Assembly: GCA_025965635.1 (NCBI GenBank) | Contig: JAOPWO010000330.1 | Location: 1-7,556 of the forward strand | Source: Modestobacter sp. | GTDB lineage: Bacteria; Actinomycetota; Actinomycetes; Mycobacteriales; Geodermatophilaceae | DNA length: 7,556 bases | Direction: 5' to 3' | Shown here: one piece after another, positions 1-5,042 of the stretch | Position numbering within the stretch: the first letter of the stretch is position 1 | Layout of the letters: each line of letters starts with the position of its first letter | The notes under the pieces: generated by a model | Told to the model about the DNA's origin: nothing | The model's input: only the letters and a program-made list of their open reading frames with translations | The model's database searches: none | Program-made: the position numbers and the translations under genes

Positions 1-6
1 TTTCCC

Positions 7-41
7 GAAACGGGGTCACAGCCCAGCTGTGGCCCCGTTTC
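7..41. terminator. Strong hairpin terminator, probably bidirectional
   Basis: An almost perfect inverted repeat: arm 7-21 pairs with arm 27-41 over 15 positions with a single G/T wobble (16 with 32), around the 5-nt loop CCCAG. The outer stem ends are A/T (GAAA/TTTC), so either strand's transcript ends the hairpin in a short U-run, although no long U-tract follows. It lies 83 bp beyond the stop of the minus-strand DUF2461 gene and could also end a plus-strand gene entering from the left. The structure is seen directly; terminator function is inferred. Confidence 0.75.
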
Positions 42-104
42 GTGCGTTCCGGACCGGATGCCCGAGAGCTGGAGCTCGAGGGCGCGTGTCCGGGCTGACC
101 GGAT

Positions 105-120
105 GTGCCGGGGCCGGCAC
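105..120. terminator. Short GC hairpin just after the DUF2461 stop
   Basis: GTGCCGG (105-111) and CCGGCAC (114-120) form a perfect 7-bp inverted repeat with two central bases, 4 nt beyond the minus-strand stop codon at 125-127. No U-tract follows. It could be a 3'-end stabiliser or a weak terminator ahead of the stronger hairpin at 7-41, but short GC palindromes are common by chance in DNA of this composition. Confidence 0.3.
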
Positions 121-124
121 GGGC

Positions 125-790
125 TCAGCGGCGGCGGTCGGGCGGTGCGGTCGTCGCGCCCACGTTGTCGGCGAGCCAGGCGTTGAGCGCCGTCAGCTGG
201 CGCCAGCAGTCCCGGACCCGGTCCAGCGCCTCACGCTCGTGGAGCCAGTCCGCCGGCTCCCAGCCCCGGGTCGCGTGCAGCGACCTGTGCCGGAGCAGGT
301 CGATGCGCTCGTGGTCGGCGGGGTAGCCGCGGGGGGCGCGCACCAGGCGGTCCCCGTCGATCGACCAGCCGGCCGCTCGGAGGCGGGCCACCTCAGCGAC
401 CAGCCGGGGCCCCTGCACGTCGTCGGCGACCGCCCGCCGGTACCGCTCCACCTGGTCGGGTTGCAGTCGCCAGCACCCACCGGAGACTGCCAGGCCGTCG
501 GCGGACACCTGCACGTACACGGAGCCGACGCCGGTGCCGTCCTGGTGCAGAACTGCGCCCTGGTGGGTCTTGTAGGGCGTCTTGTCCTTGCTGAAGCGCA
601 CGTCCCGGTAGGGGCGGAACACCTTCGGGGTGCCGAACTCCGGGGCGAGTTCCTCCACCAGGGCCGACAACGGGCCGCGCACCGCCGTCTCGTACCGGGC
701 GCGGTTCGCCGACCAGTAGGTCCGGCTGTTGTCGGCCTCGAGGCCCTCGTAGAAGACCAGCCCCTCGTCGGGGACGCCGGCGAAGCTCAT
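125..790 (-). CDS. DUF2461 / TIGR02453 family protein
   Basis: This is a 221-residue protein recognisable as the DUF2461 (TIGR02453) family, whose biochemical function is not established. Family hallmarks visible are N-S-R-x-Y-W at residues 21-26, the signature RDVRFSKDKTPYKTH at 62-76, a G-x-Y/V-Y-V-Q-V strand at 89-95, P-R-G-Y at 153-156, and a C-terminal helical part ending in a short Arg/Pro-rich tail. Length is usual for the family. There is no signal peptide or membrane segment, so it is probably cytoplasmic. The start is ATG at 790, which overlaps the stop of the upstream GNAT gene (ATGA) and has a GGAGGT ribosome-binding site five bases upstream. It is therefore the second gene of a coupled two-gene operon. 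The pairing with an acetyltransferase gives no clear functional clue. Family assignment is confident; role is unknown. Confidence 0.9.
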   Translation of the reverse strand: MSFAGVPDEGLVFYEGLEADNSRTYWSANRARYETAVRGPLSALVEELAPEFGTPKVFRPYRDVRFSKDKTPYKTHQGAVLHQDGTGVGSVYVQVSADGLAVSGGCWRLQPDQVERYRRAVADDVQGPRLVAEVARLRAAGWSIDGDRLVRAPRGYPADHERIDLLRHRSLHATRGWEPADWLHEREALDRVRDCWRQLTALNAWLADNVGATTAPPDRRR

Positions 791-1419
791 CGGGCACCTC
801 CGGCACGGTCCGGGTCGGTCGGCGGCGGGTCACGCAACAGCGTCTGCCAGCGGAGCTCCCGGATGGTGGACGTCCCGGTGTCGAGGGTGCGGGTCCAGGC
901 GTCCTGCGCCCATCCCGTGCTCTCCAGGAAGCCGGCCGTGACCCGGTCGGCCTCGGGCAGCCACATCACCAGACGCCCCGTCCCGTCGGCCCGGGCGAGG
1001 TCGGCGACGGCCGCGATGAGCCGGCTGCCGTGTCCGCGGCGGCCCCACCGCGGTTCCACCAGCAGAGCGCCGACCTCGGTGGTCGGTCCCTCGGCGGATG
1101 TGGCCTCGTCCGGGCCCAGCTCGTCCGGGCCCAGCTCGGCCGGGCCGAACGCGGCGAAGCCGACCAGCGTGCCGGCGTCCTCGGCGACCAGCACCGCGTG
1201 CCCCGGCGTGGGTGGCAGGGTGATGGCCTGCCGCCACGACGACGCGGCCGCGACGTCGTCCCACTCGTCGAGAACGGCCGCCGGCAGCAGGCTGCGGTAC
1301 GCGGTACGCCACGTGACGAGCTGCGCCCGGGCGATGAGCTCGGCGTCGGCCGGGACGGCGAGCCGTACGGAGGCCTCGGCCCGGCCGGTCAGGCCGGGGC
1401 GCAGCGGGGGCAGGTCCAC
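787..1419 (-). CDS. GNAT family N-acetyltransferase
   Basis: This is a 210-residue predicted acetyl-CoA-dependent N-acetyltransferase of the GNAT fold; the substrate is not identifiable. The fold reads as an N-terminal strand and helix (VRLAVPADAELIARAQ, about 18-33), a strand at 76-91 (HAVLVAE..LVGFAAF), then motif A at 117-134, whose R-R-G-H-G (127-131) is the acetyl-CoA pyrophosphate loop. The C-terminal half (GFLESTGW, 163-170, then TSTIRELRW, 183-191) is typical of actinobacterial GNATs. The start is GTG at 1419, preceded by a -10-like TACGCT six bases upstream and no Shine-Dalgarno, suggesting a leaderless mRNA. The reading frame stays open upstream to 1692, but that part is low-complexity and runs antisense into the divergent gene. 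An acidic Glu-Leu-Gly-Pro-Asp insertion at 95-105 comes from a 15-bp tandem DNA repeat. The stop overlaps the DUF2461 start. Confidence 0.88.
   Translation of the reverse strand: MDLPPLRPGLTGRAEASVRLAVPADAELIARAQLVTWRTAYRSLLPAAVLDEWDDVAAASSWRQAITLPPTPGHAVLVAEDAGTLVGFAAFGPAELGPDELGPDEATSAEGPTTEVGALLVEPRWGRRGHGSRLIAAVADLARADGTGRLVMWLPEADRVTAGFLESTGWAQDAWTRTLDTGTSTIRELRWQTLLRDPPPTDPDRAGGAR
796..801 (-). promoter_or_regulatory. Ribosome-binding site for the DUF2461 gene
   Basis: On the minus strand GGAGGT lies 5 nt before the ATG at 790, inside the last codons of the GNAT gene. It fixes the DUF2461 start and supports translation of both genes from one message. Confidence 0.75.
1106..1150. repeat. 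15-bp tandem repeat inside the GNAT gene
   Basis: The unit TCGTCCGGGCCCAGC occurs twice exactly (1106-1120, 1121-1135), followed by a degenerate third copy (1136-1150). Because the unit is five codons long the frame is kept, giving a repeated Glu-Leu-Gly-Pro-Asp segment in the protein. It sits between the strand ending near residue 91 and motif A, a loop region where length change would be tolerated. Confidence 0.85.
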
Positions 1420-1425
1420 CCCGGC

Positions 1426-1431
1426 AGCGTA
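1426..1431 (-). promoter_or_regulatory. -10-like element for a leaderless GNAT transcript
   Basis: On the minus strand TACGCT matches the actinobacterial -10 pattern TANNNT and ends 6 nt before the GTG at 1419. That spacing places the transcription start at or next to the start codon. No convincing -35 hexamer is visible, which is common in this group. No Shine-Dalgarno precedes the GTG. Confidence 0.55.
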
Positions 1432-1525
1432 GGCGGACGCGCCATGGGCCACGGCTGCGGCGCAGGTGGGCCTCGACCGGAGCGGAGGCGGAGCCGGGGG
1501 GCGGCTGTCGTACCCCCACGGCACC

Positions 1526-2770
1526 ATGCGGGGTGTGCACACCCCCGTCGAGCGGCTACCGGCCGCACTCGCCCGGCGTATCGCGCTGGCCGCGCAGGGG
1601 TTCGCGGGTCCGCGGGGCACCGGGCCGGTGGGCGTCCGGCAGTTGTCCCGGACGGTCGACCGGCTGGCCGTCGTGCAGATCGACTCGGTCAACGTGCTGT
1701 CGCGCTCGCACTACCTGCCCGCGTTCAGCCGGCTGGGCCCCTACCCCCGCGCTGCCCTCGACGGGTTGTCCAACGCTCGGCATGACGTCTTCGAGTACTG
1801 GGCCCACGAGGCGTCCTTCCTCCCCGTGCGTCTGCAGCCGAGCCTCCGCTGGCGGATGGCGGCGGCAGAGCAGCACGCGTGGGGCACCATGGTGCGGCTG
1901 CAGCGGGAGCGACCCGAGTACGTCAGCGAGGTGCTCGACCGGGTACGCGAGGGCGGTCCGGTCAGGGCCAGCCAGCTGATCGAGCAGCGCCCCGACCGGC
2001 CCGGCTCCATGTGGAACTGGCACGCCGGCAAGGTGGCGCTGGAGTGGTTGTTCTTCACCGGTGCGATCACCGCGCGCGGCCGCACGGCAGGCTTCGAGCG
2101 GGTCTACGACCTGACCGAGCGGGTGCTCCCGCCCGACGTCGTGCAGGCGCCCACACCCGACCGGGCCGACGCCGTACGGGAGCTGGTCCGCACCGCCGCC
2201 CGCGCACTGGGGGTGGCGACCGAGACCGATCTGCGCGACTACTTCCGGCTGCCCCCGGGCGACGCCCGGGCAGCGGTCGCCGAGCTCGCGGAGGGCGGCG
2301 AGCTGGTGCCCGTCGAGGTGGTCGGCTGGGGTCGGCCGGCGTGGCTCGACCCGCAGGCGCGCCGCCCCCGCTGGATCCGGGCCCGGGCGCTGCTGACGCC
2401 GTTCGACTCGCTGGTCTGGGAGCGCCCGCGGGTCGAGCGCATCTTCGGCTTCCGCTACCGCCTGGAGATCTACACGCCGGCGGCCAGACGGGTGCACGGC
2501 TACTACGTGCTGCCCTTCCTGCTCGGCGACCGGCTGGTCGGCCGGGTCGACCTCAAGGCGGACCGGCAGGCCGGGGTGCTGCGCGTGCAGGCCGCGTTCG
2601 CCGAGCCGGGGGTGGACGTCGCGCTCGTCGCCGCCGAGCTGGCTGACGAGCTGCGGCTGATGGCCGCCTGGATGGAGCTCGATGAGGTCGCCGTCGTCGA
2701 CCGGGGCGACCTGGCTCAGCACCTCACGGCGGCTGTCGCCGGTCGGGCGCCGGGCCGCCGCGAGGCGTGA
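1526..2770 (+). CDS. YcaQ/AlkX-like DNA crosslink repair glycosylase (winged-helix HTH_42 family)
   Basis: This is a 414-residue protein of the winged-helix DNA glycosylase family (HTH_42; YcaQ/AlkX/AlkZ), close to E. coli YcaQ in length (about 410). Characterised members remove bulky N7-alkylguanine adducts and can unhook interstrand crosslinks. Visible family landmarks are the catalytic-type motif Q51-I52-D53 followed by SVNVLSRSHYLPAFSRLG, F-E-Y-W-A-H-E-A (89-96), the winged-helix stretch with MWNWHAGKVALEWLFFTG (162-179), TPFDSLVWERPRVERIFGF (291-309), YRLEIYTPA (311-319) and GYYVLPFLLGDRLVGRVDLK (325-344). The Q-x-D form points to the YcaQ/AlkX branch rather than the Q-x-Q AlkZ branch. 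The start is uncertain: ATG at 1526 is used here; an in-frame GTG at 1535 also fits, and neither has a Shine-Dalgarno. It stands alone, divergent from the GNAT gene. Activity on a given lesion is inference. Confidence 0.87.
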   Translation: MRGVHTPVERLPAALARRIALAAQGFAGPRGTGPVGVRQLSRTVDRLAVVQIDSVNVLSRSHYLPAFSRLGPYPRAALDGLSNARHDVFEYWAHEASFLPVRLQPSLRWRMAAAEQHAWGTMVRLQRERPEYVSEVLDRVREGGPVRASQLIEQRPDRPGSMWNWHAGKVALEWLFFTGAITARGRTAGFERVYDLTERVLPPDVVQAPTPDRADAVRELVRTAARALGVATETDLRDYFRLPPGDARAAVAELAEGGELVPVEVVGWGRPAWLDPQARRPRWIRARALLTPFDSLVWERPRVERIFGFRYRLEIYTPAARRVHGYYVLPFLLGDRLVGRVDLKADRQAGVLRVQAAFAEPGVDVALVAAELADELRLMAAWMELDEVAVVDRGDLAQHLTAAVAGRAPGRREA

Positions 2771-2826
2771 CGGTGGTCACCGGACCGAGGGTGCGGCGGC
2801 CGAGCGGACACCGGTGACGTCCGGCG
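2771..2826. other. Convergent intergenic gap with small inverted repeats
   Basis: This 56-bp gap separates the converging ends of the glycosylase and DUF1232 genes. It contains GTCACCGG (2776-2783) matched by CCGGTGAC (2811-2818), and TGACG (2815-2819) facing CGTCA (2825-2829). These may fold into weak 3'-end hairpins serving both genes. There is no T-run on either strand, so I do not call a definite terminator. Confidence 0.3.
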
Positions 2827-3258
2827 TCAGGGCGCCGTCGGCCGGCGGTCCAGCCGGGCCAGCCGCCGGACGACGGCCAACCCGGCGGGAGTTCCCGGCC
2901 ACTGCCGTTCCAGCGCCGCGTCGCCCGCCCGGCGCACCACCGAGCGCAGCACCCACACCACGAGGACGGCGTCGTCCGCGTACCCGACCACCGGCAGCAC
3001 GTCGGGGACCAGGTCGATCGGGGAGACCAGGTAGGCCAGCAGCAGCCACAGCCGGATCCGGACCGAGGGCGGCAGGCTGCGGTCGGCAGCGAGCCGGCGC
3101 ACCAGGCGCAGCACGTCGGGCAGCAGCCGCAGGGCCTCGCGCACCGTCAGGTCGTCGGGTCGCCGCAGCCACAGCAGCCCGAGCAGCAACAGCCAGACCA
3201 CGACCACGCCACCGGCGACCGCGCCCAGCACGGGCAGAGCGGTCCGGAGCGCGTCCAC
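2827..3258 (-). CDS. DUF1232 (YkvA-like) membrane protein
   Basis: This is a 143-residue protein with one clear N-terminal transmembrane segment (about residues 9-31, rich in Val/Leu/Trp) followed by R-R. A basic amphipathic region (36-70) leads into the DUF1232 core LAYLVSPIDLVPDVLPVVGY (74-93), then A-D-D and a second hydrophobic stretch (97-103). The S-P-I-D-L-(V/I)-P-D motif defines this family, whose function is unknown. The C-terminal QWPGTP (119-124) segment and basic tail look typical of actinobacterial members. The start is GTG at 3258, chosen because a -10-like CATGCT ends 6 nt upstream and because the transmembrane segment then lies near the N-terminus. The frame is open further upstream to 3408, but that extension would overlap the thyX promoter and start. 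It is divergent from thyX. Confidence 0.85.
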   Translation of the reverse strand: MDALRTALPVLGAVAGGVVVVWLLLLGLLWLRRPDDLTVREALRLLPDVLRLVRRLAADRSLPPSVRIRLWLLLAYLVSPIDLVPDVLPVVGYADDAVLVVWVLRSVVRRAGDAALERQWPGTPAGLAVVRRLARLDRRPTAP

Positions 3259-3264
3259 CCGGGC

Positions 3265-3270
3265 AGCATG
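3265..3270 (-). promoter_or_regulatory. -10-like element for the DUF1232 gene
   Basis: On the minus strand CATGCT (TANNNT with one mismatch) ends 6 nt before the GTG at 3258. The arrangement mirrors the GNAT gene: CATGCTGCCCGGGTGGAC here against TACGCTGCCGGGGTGGAC there. A leaderless transcript is inferred. No -35 is recognisable. Confidence 0.4.
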
Positions 3271-3339
3271 GACCAGCAGCAGGACGGCTGGGCCGGGAGG
3301 TGCGGTGTGCAGCAGACGACACCGGCGGACCGGCGAGTC

Positions 3340-3351
3340 GGCCCCGGGGCC
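3340..3351. promoter_or_regulatory. Perfect 12-bp palindrome in the thyX promoter spacer
   Basis: GGCCCCGGGGCC is its own reverse complement and ends 4 nt before the thyX -10 at 3356. It therefore lies where the spacer between -35 and -10 would be, a usual position for a repressor operator. An 8-bp near-exact tandem repeat (3321-3328 and 3329-3336) lies just upstream. Chance palindromes are fairly likely at this GC content, so the operator role is speculative. Confidence 0.25.
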
Positions 3352-3355
3352 TGCG

Positions 3356-3361
3356 TAGGCT
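3356..3361 (+). promoter_or_regulatory. -10-like element for a leaderless thyX transcript
   Basis: TAGGCT matches TANNNT and ends 7 nt before the GTG at 3369. With no Shine-Dalgarno before that GTG, a leaderless thyX message is the simplest reading. No clear -35 is seen around 3333-3338. Confidence 0.5.
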
Positions 3362-3368
3362 CGCGGGT

Positions 3369-4121
3369 GTGCCAGCAATCGCCCTACTGAGGGTGCGAGT
3401 CGTCGCACAGACGCAGTTCACCCCGCCGGACGACGTGCCCTGGGAGACCGACGCCGACGGCGGCCAGGCGCTGGCCGAGTTCGCCGGCCGGGCCTGCTAC
3501 CAGTCCTGGGACAAGCCCAACCCGGCGACCGCCACGAACGAGGGCTACCTGAGGCACATCCTCGAGGTGGGCCACCTCTCGGTGCTCGAGCACGGCACCG
3601 TGAGCATGTACCTCACCGGGGTGTCCCGGTCGATGACCCACGAGCTGGTCCGGCACCGGCACCCCTCCGACAGCCAGCGCTCCCAACGCTACGTCCCCGA
3701 GCGGGACGCTGCGGTCGTGGAGCCCGGCGTCATCGCCGAGGACCCGGTCCTGCACGAGAAGTTCCTCGCCGCTACCCAGGCCGCGGTGGCCGCCTACGAC
3801 GACCTGCTCGAGGGGCTGGAGAAGCGCTTCGCCGACGTCCCCAACGCGACCTTGCGCCGCAAGCAGGCCCGGCAGGCCGCCCGGGCGGTGCTGCCCAACG
3901 CCACCGAGACCCGCATCGTGGTCACCGGCAACTACCGCGCCTGGCGGCACTTCGTCGCGATGCGCGCCAGCGAGCACGCCGACGTGGAGATCCGCGAACT
4001 CGCGGTGGCGTGCCTGCGCGAGCTGCAGCGGGTCGCCGGCAACGTCTTCGGCGACTTCCGGATCAGCGAACTGGCCGACGGCACGCACGTCGCGGCCAGC
4101 CCCCTCGTCGCCGAGGGCTGA
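3369..4121 (+). CDS. thyX: Flavin-dependent thymidylate synthase ThyX
   Basis: ThyX makes dTMP from dUMP using methylenetetrahydrofolate as carbon donor and FAD/NADPH as reductant, releasing THF. The protein has 250 residues, the same length as the M. tuberculosis enzyme. Near-colinear segments include GRACYQSW (40-47), GYLRHI (59-64), HELVRHRH (91-98), RRKQARQAARAVLPNATETR (163-182) and HFVAMRASEHADVEIR (194-209). The signature RHR-x7-S is R95-H96-R97 to S105, followed by Q-R-Y; R87 and R199, expected at the dUMP site, are present. Inside the signature, Pro99, Asp101 and Arg104 replace the Phe, Tyr and Leu I recall from mycobacteria. The GTG start at 3369 follows a -10-like TAGGCT and reproduces the family N-terminus (LLRVRVVAQT). 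The frame is open back to 2682, but that part is Arg/Ala/Pro-rich antisense of the DUF1232 gene. thyA follows after 49 nt. Confidence 0.95.
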   Translation: MPAIALLRVRVVAQTQFTPPDDVPWETDADGGQALAEFAGRACYQSWDKPNPATATNEGYLRHILEVGHLSVLEHGTVSMYLTGVSRSMTHELVRHRHPSDSQRSQRYVPERDAAVVEPGVIAEDPVLHEKFLAATQAAVAAYDDLLEGLEKRFADVPNATLRRKQARQAARAVLPNATETRIVVTGNYRAWRHFVAMRASEHADVEIRELAVACLRELQRVAGNVFGDFRISELADGTHVAASPLVAEG

Positions 4122-4159
4122 CCACCTCCCACCCGACCCGTTCCACCCACCACCGCGAC

Positions 4160-4165
4160 GAGGAG
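4160..4165 (+). promoter_or_regulatory. Ribosome-binding site for thyA
   Basis: GAGGAG lies 5 nt before the ATG at 4171. It supports the longer thyA start, which adds about 20 residues before the usual family N-terminus. The 49-nt thyX-thyA gap contains no hairpin terminator, so readthrough from thyX is likely. Confidence 0.7.
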
Positions 4166-4170
4166 TCGAC

Positions 4171-5019
4171 ATGGCTGAGGTCGCCGTCCAGCAGCACAGC
4201 GTCGGCGTGGACCTGCCCCCGCAGGTCGACGCGCAGTACGAGGACCTGCTCCGCCGGGTCCTGGAAACCGGCCGCCCCAAGTCCGACCGCACCGGCACCG
4301 GCACCGTGAGCCTGTTCGGGGAGCGGCTGCGCTACGACCTGTCCGCCGGGTTCCCGCTGGTGACGACCAAGTCGGTGCACTTCCGGTCGATCGCCTACGA
4401 GCTGCTGTGGTTCCTGCGCGGTGAGGGCAACGTCGGCTGGCTGAAGGAGCGCGGCGTCTCCATCTGGGACGAGTGGGCGGCCGAGGACGGCAGCCTCGGC
4501 CCGGTCTACGGCGTCCAGTGGCGGTCCTGGCCCACGCCCGACGGCGGGTCGATCGACCAGCTCGCCGGCGTCCTGGACACCCTGCGCACCGATCCGGACT
4601 CCCGCCGGATGGTGGTCTCGGCGTGGAACGTGGCCGCTCTGCCGGAGATGGCCCTGGCACCCTGCCACGCGTTGTTCCAGTTCCACGTCAACGACGGCAA
4701 GCTCTCCTGCCAGCTCTACCAGCGCAGCGCCGACCTCTTCCTCGGCGTCCCGTTCAACATCGCCAGCTACGCCCTGCTCACCCGGATGGTCGCGCAGCAG
4801 GTCGGCCTGCAGGCGGGGGACCTCATCTGGGTGGGGGGCGACTGCCACATCTACACCAACCACCTGCCGCAGGTGCGCGAGCAGCTCTCCCGCGAGGTGC
4901 TGCCCTTCCCGCAGCTGACCCTGGACCGGGCACCGTCCCTGTTCGAGTACGCCTACGAGGACCTGCACCTGGTCGGCTACCGGCACCACCCGGCCATCCG
5001 CGGTGCGGTGGCCGTCTGA
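4171..5019 (+). CDS. thyA: Classical thymidylate synthase ThyA
   Basis: ThyA methylates dUMP to dTMP with methylenetetrahydrofolate as both carbon donor and reductant, producing dihydrofolate. It has 282 residues against about 263-264 in M. tuberculosis and E. coli. Visible landmarks are the phosphate-binding loop SDRTGTGT (38-45, R40), the W-D-E-W-A segment (99-103), LGPVYGVQWRSW (109-120), the second-subunit arginine pair R145-R146, the catalytic C165 in ALAPCHALFQF, QRSADLFLGVPFNIASY (184-200) with N196, and GGDCHIYTNH (222-231). The C-terminus ending in A-V is the normal one. All catalytic elements are intact. The roughly 20-residue N-terminal extension is outside the family core, but a good ribosome-binding site supports the ATG at 4171; a GTG at 4207 would give a shorter form. 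thyX lies upstream and folA starts 23 nt downstream, placing the DHF-producing enzyme beside the one that recycles DHF. Confidence 0.97.
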   Translation: MAEVAVQQHSVGVDLPPQVDAQYEDLLRRVLETGRPKSDRTGTGTVSLFGERLRYDLSAGFPLVTTKSVHFRSIAYELLWFLRGEGNVGWLKERGVSIWDEWAAEDGSLGPVYGVQWRSWPTPDGGSIDQLAGVLDTLRTDPDSRRMVVSAWNVAALPEMALAPCHALFQFHVNDGKLSCQLYQRSADLFLGVPFNIASYALLTRMVAQQVGLQAGDLIWVGGDCHIYTNHLPQVREQLSREVLPFPQLTLDRAPSLFEYAYEDLHLVGYRHHPAIRGAVAV

Positions 5020-5042
5020 CCGGGCCGGCGCGGTCGGTGAGC

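Noticed and set aside
29..1432. 467-residue plus-strand reading frame across the DUF2461/GNAT region
   Set aside because: It is antisense to two recognisable genes, has a composition driven by GC-rich codon shadows, and shows no family motif.
1511..1516. TACCCC as a -10 element for the glycosylase gene
   Set aside because: It lacks the final T and is 9 nt from the ATG; the alternative CACCAT at 1522-1527 before GTG 1535 is equally weak, so neither is listed as a promoter.
1420..1692. N-terminal extension of the GNAT protein to 301 residues
   Set aside because: It overlaps the start of the divergent glycosylase gene, is low-complexity, and lies upstream of a good -10/GTG combination.
2682..3368. 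In-frame N-terminal extension of ThyX (a 479-residue fusion)
   Set aside because: The added 229 residues are Arg/Ala/Pro-rich and antisense to the DUF1232 gene; starting at GTG 3369 gives exactly the family length and N-terminus.
4473..5042. In-frame N-terminal extension of DHFR overlapping thyA
   Set aside because: It is a shadow of the intact thyA frame; DHFR motifs begin only after 5043.
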